From Sphingomonas limnosediminicola (GTDB taxonomy: Bacteria; Pseudomonadota; Alphaproteobacteria; Sphingomonadales; Sphingomonadaceae), in contig NZ_BAABBM010000001.1 of the NCBI RefSeq assembly GCF_039537965.1, positions 744,001 through 808,000 of the forward strand: DNA of 64,000 nt, given 5' to 3'. The position numbers were made by a program, and so were the translations under genes. Positions 63,963 to 64,000 of this stretch are shown here, piece by piece. A model generated the notes under the pieces. It did no database searches. It had not been told where the DNA came from and worked only from the letters and a program-made list of their open reading frames with translations. Positions within the stretch are counted from its first letter, which is position 1. Every line of letters begins with the position of its first letter.

Positions 63963-64000
63963 CCGCCCACCCTAGTGAGCAAATTGCGATGAGCGAAGGC

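Noticed and set aside
63989-64000. Start of a further plus-strand gene at the right edge (M-S-E-G)
   Set aside because: Only four codons lie in the window, too few to support a call.

Overview
The window looks like chromosome from a GC-rich alphaproteobacterium of the Sphingomonadales (Sphingomonas/Sphingomicrobium-like). This rests on a GcrA cell-cycle regulator, an HWE-type histidine kinase, a TonB receptor with a proline-rich C-terminal tail, Flp/Tad pilin genes, an RpoH-like promoter with a ROSE-like thermometer before an hsp20 gene, and many short hypothetical genes of sphingomonad type. No rRNA, tRNA, CRISPR array, prophage or intact insertion sequence was seen. Coding density is high and no gene-free stretch exceeds about 300 bases.

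Layout. 1-5402: an edge-truncated TIR-membrane-TPR protein, two small hypothetical genes, argD, a secreted Tyr/Gly-rich protein and an ABC-2 permease. 5477-11790: gcrA, then an AraC regulator fused to two alpha/beta-hydrolase domains. Facing away from it is a compact operon for a 40-residue membrane peptide, an AurF-like diiron protein, an OsmC protein, a methyltransferase and a 63-residue protein, closed by a strong terminator. This is the best candidate here for an undescribed system. 11814-15789: hsp20, a secreted protein, parE and a DUF937 protein. 16016-20433: a signalling island with a GAF-HWE kinase, a GAF protein, a PilZ protein and a PAS-GGDEF-EAL-PilZ protein. 20544-23705: an MFS carrier, a scrambled exopolysaccharide pseudogene and ugd.

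23820-30279: rimO, a leucyl aminopeptidase, a MarR regulator with an SH3-only protein, then the coupled set acpP / fabF / mltG / small membrane protein on the minus strand. 30378-36058: a zincin-like protein, then a TonB receptor, a covalent-flavin oxidase and a secreted propeller protein in one operon. 36067-43624: grpE-hrcA (minus), then rph-rdgB, hemW, rsmI-yraN, gshB and a DedA protein (plus). 43807-49271: xerC-DUF484, two duplicated flp pilin genes each with its own terminator, an enoyl-CoA hydratase, and three overlapping TadE/TadG-type genes. 49498-54294: telA, an XpaC-like membrane protein, a ComP-like PDZ/multi-TM/GAF protein lacking a kinase, and a secreted protein. 54291-63962: a CaiB-type CoA-transferase, a COG1233 oxidoreductase, glutathione reductase, a retropepsin-like protein, pgi, the coupled lepB-rnc-era operon and a sirtuin deacylase.

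Much of the window is organised as translationally coupled pairs (ATGA, GTGA or TGATG overlaps): ugd-pseudogene, fabF-mltG-membrane protein, hrcA-grpE, rph-rdgB, rsmI-yraN, the three tad genes, telA-xpaC-like, pgi-retropepsin and lepB-rnc-era. Functions come from motifs and family recall; nothing was searched against a database.
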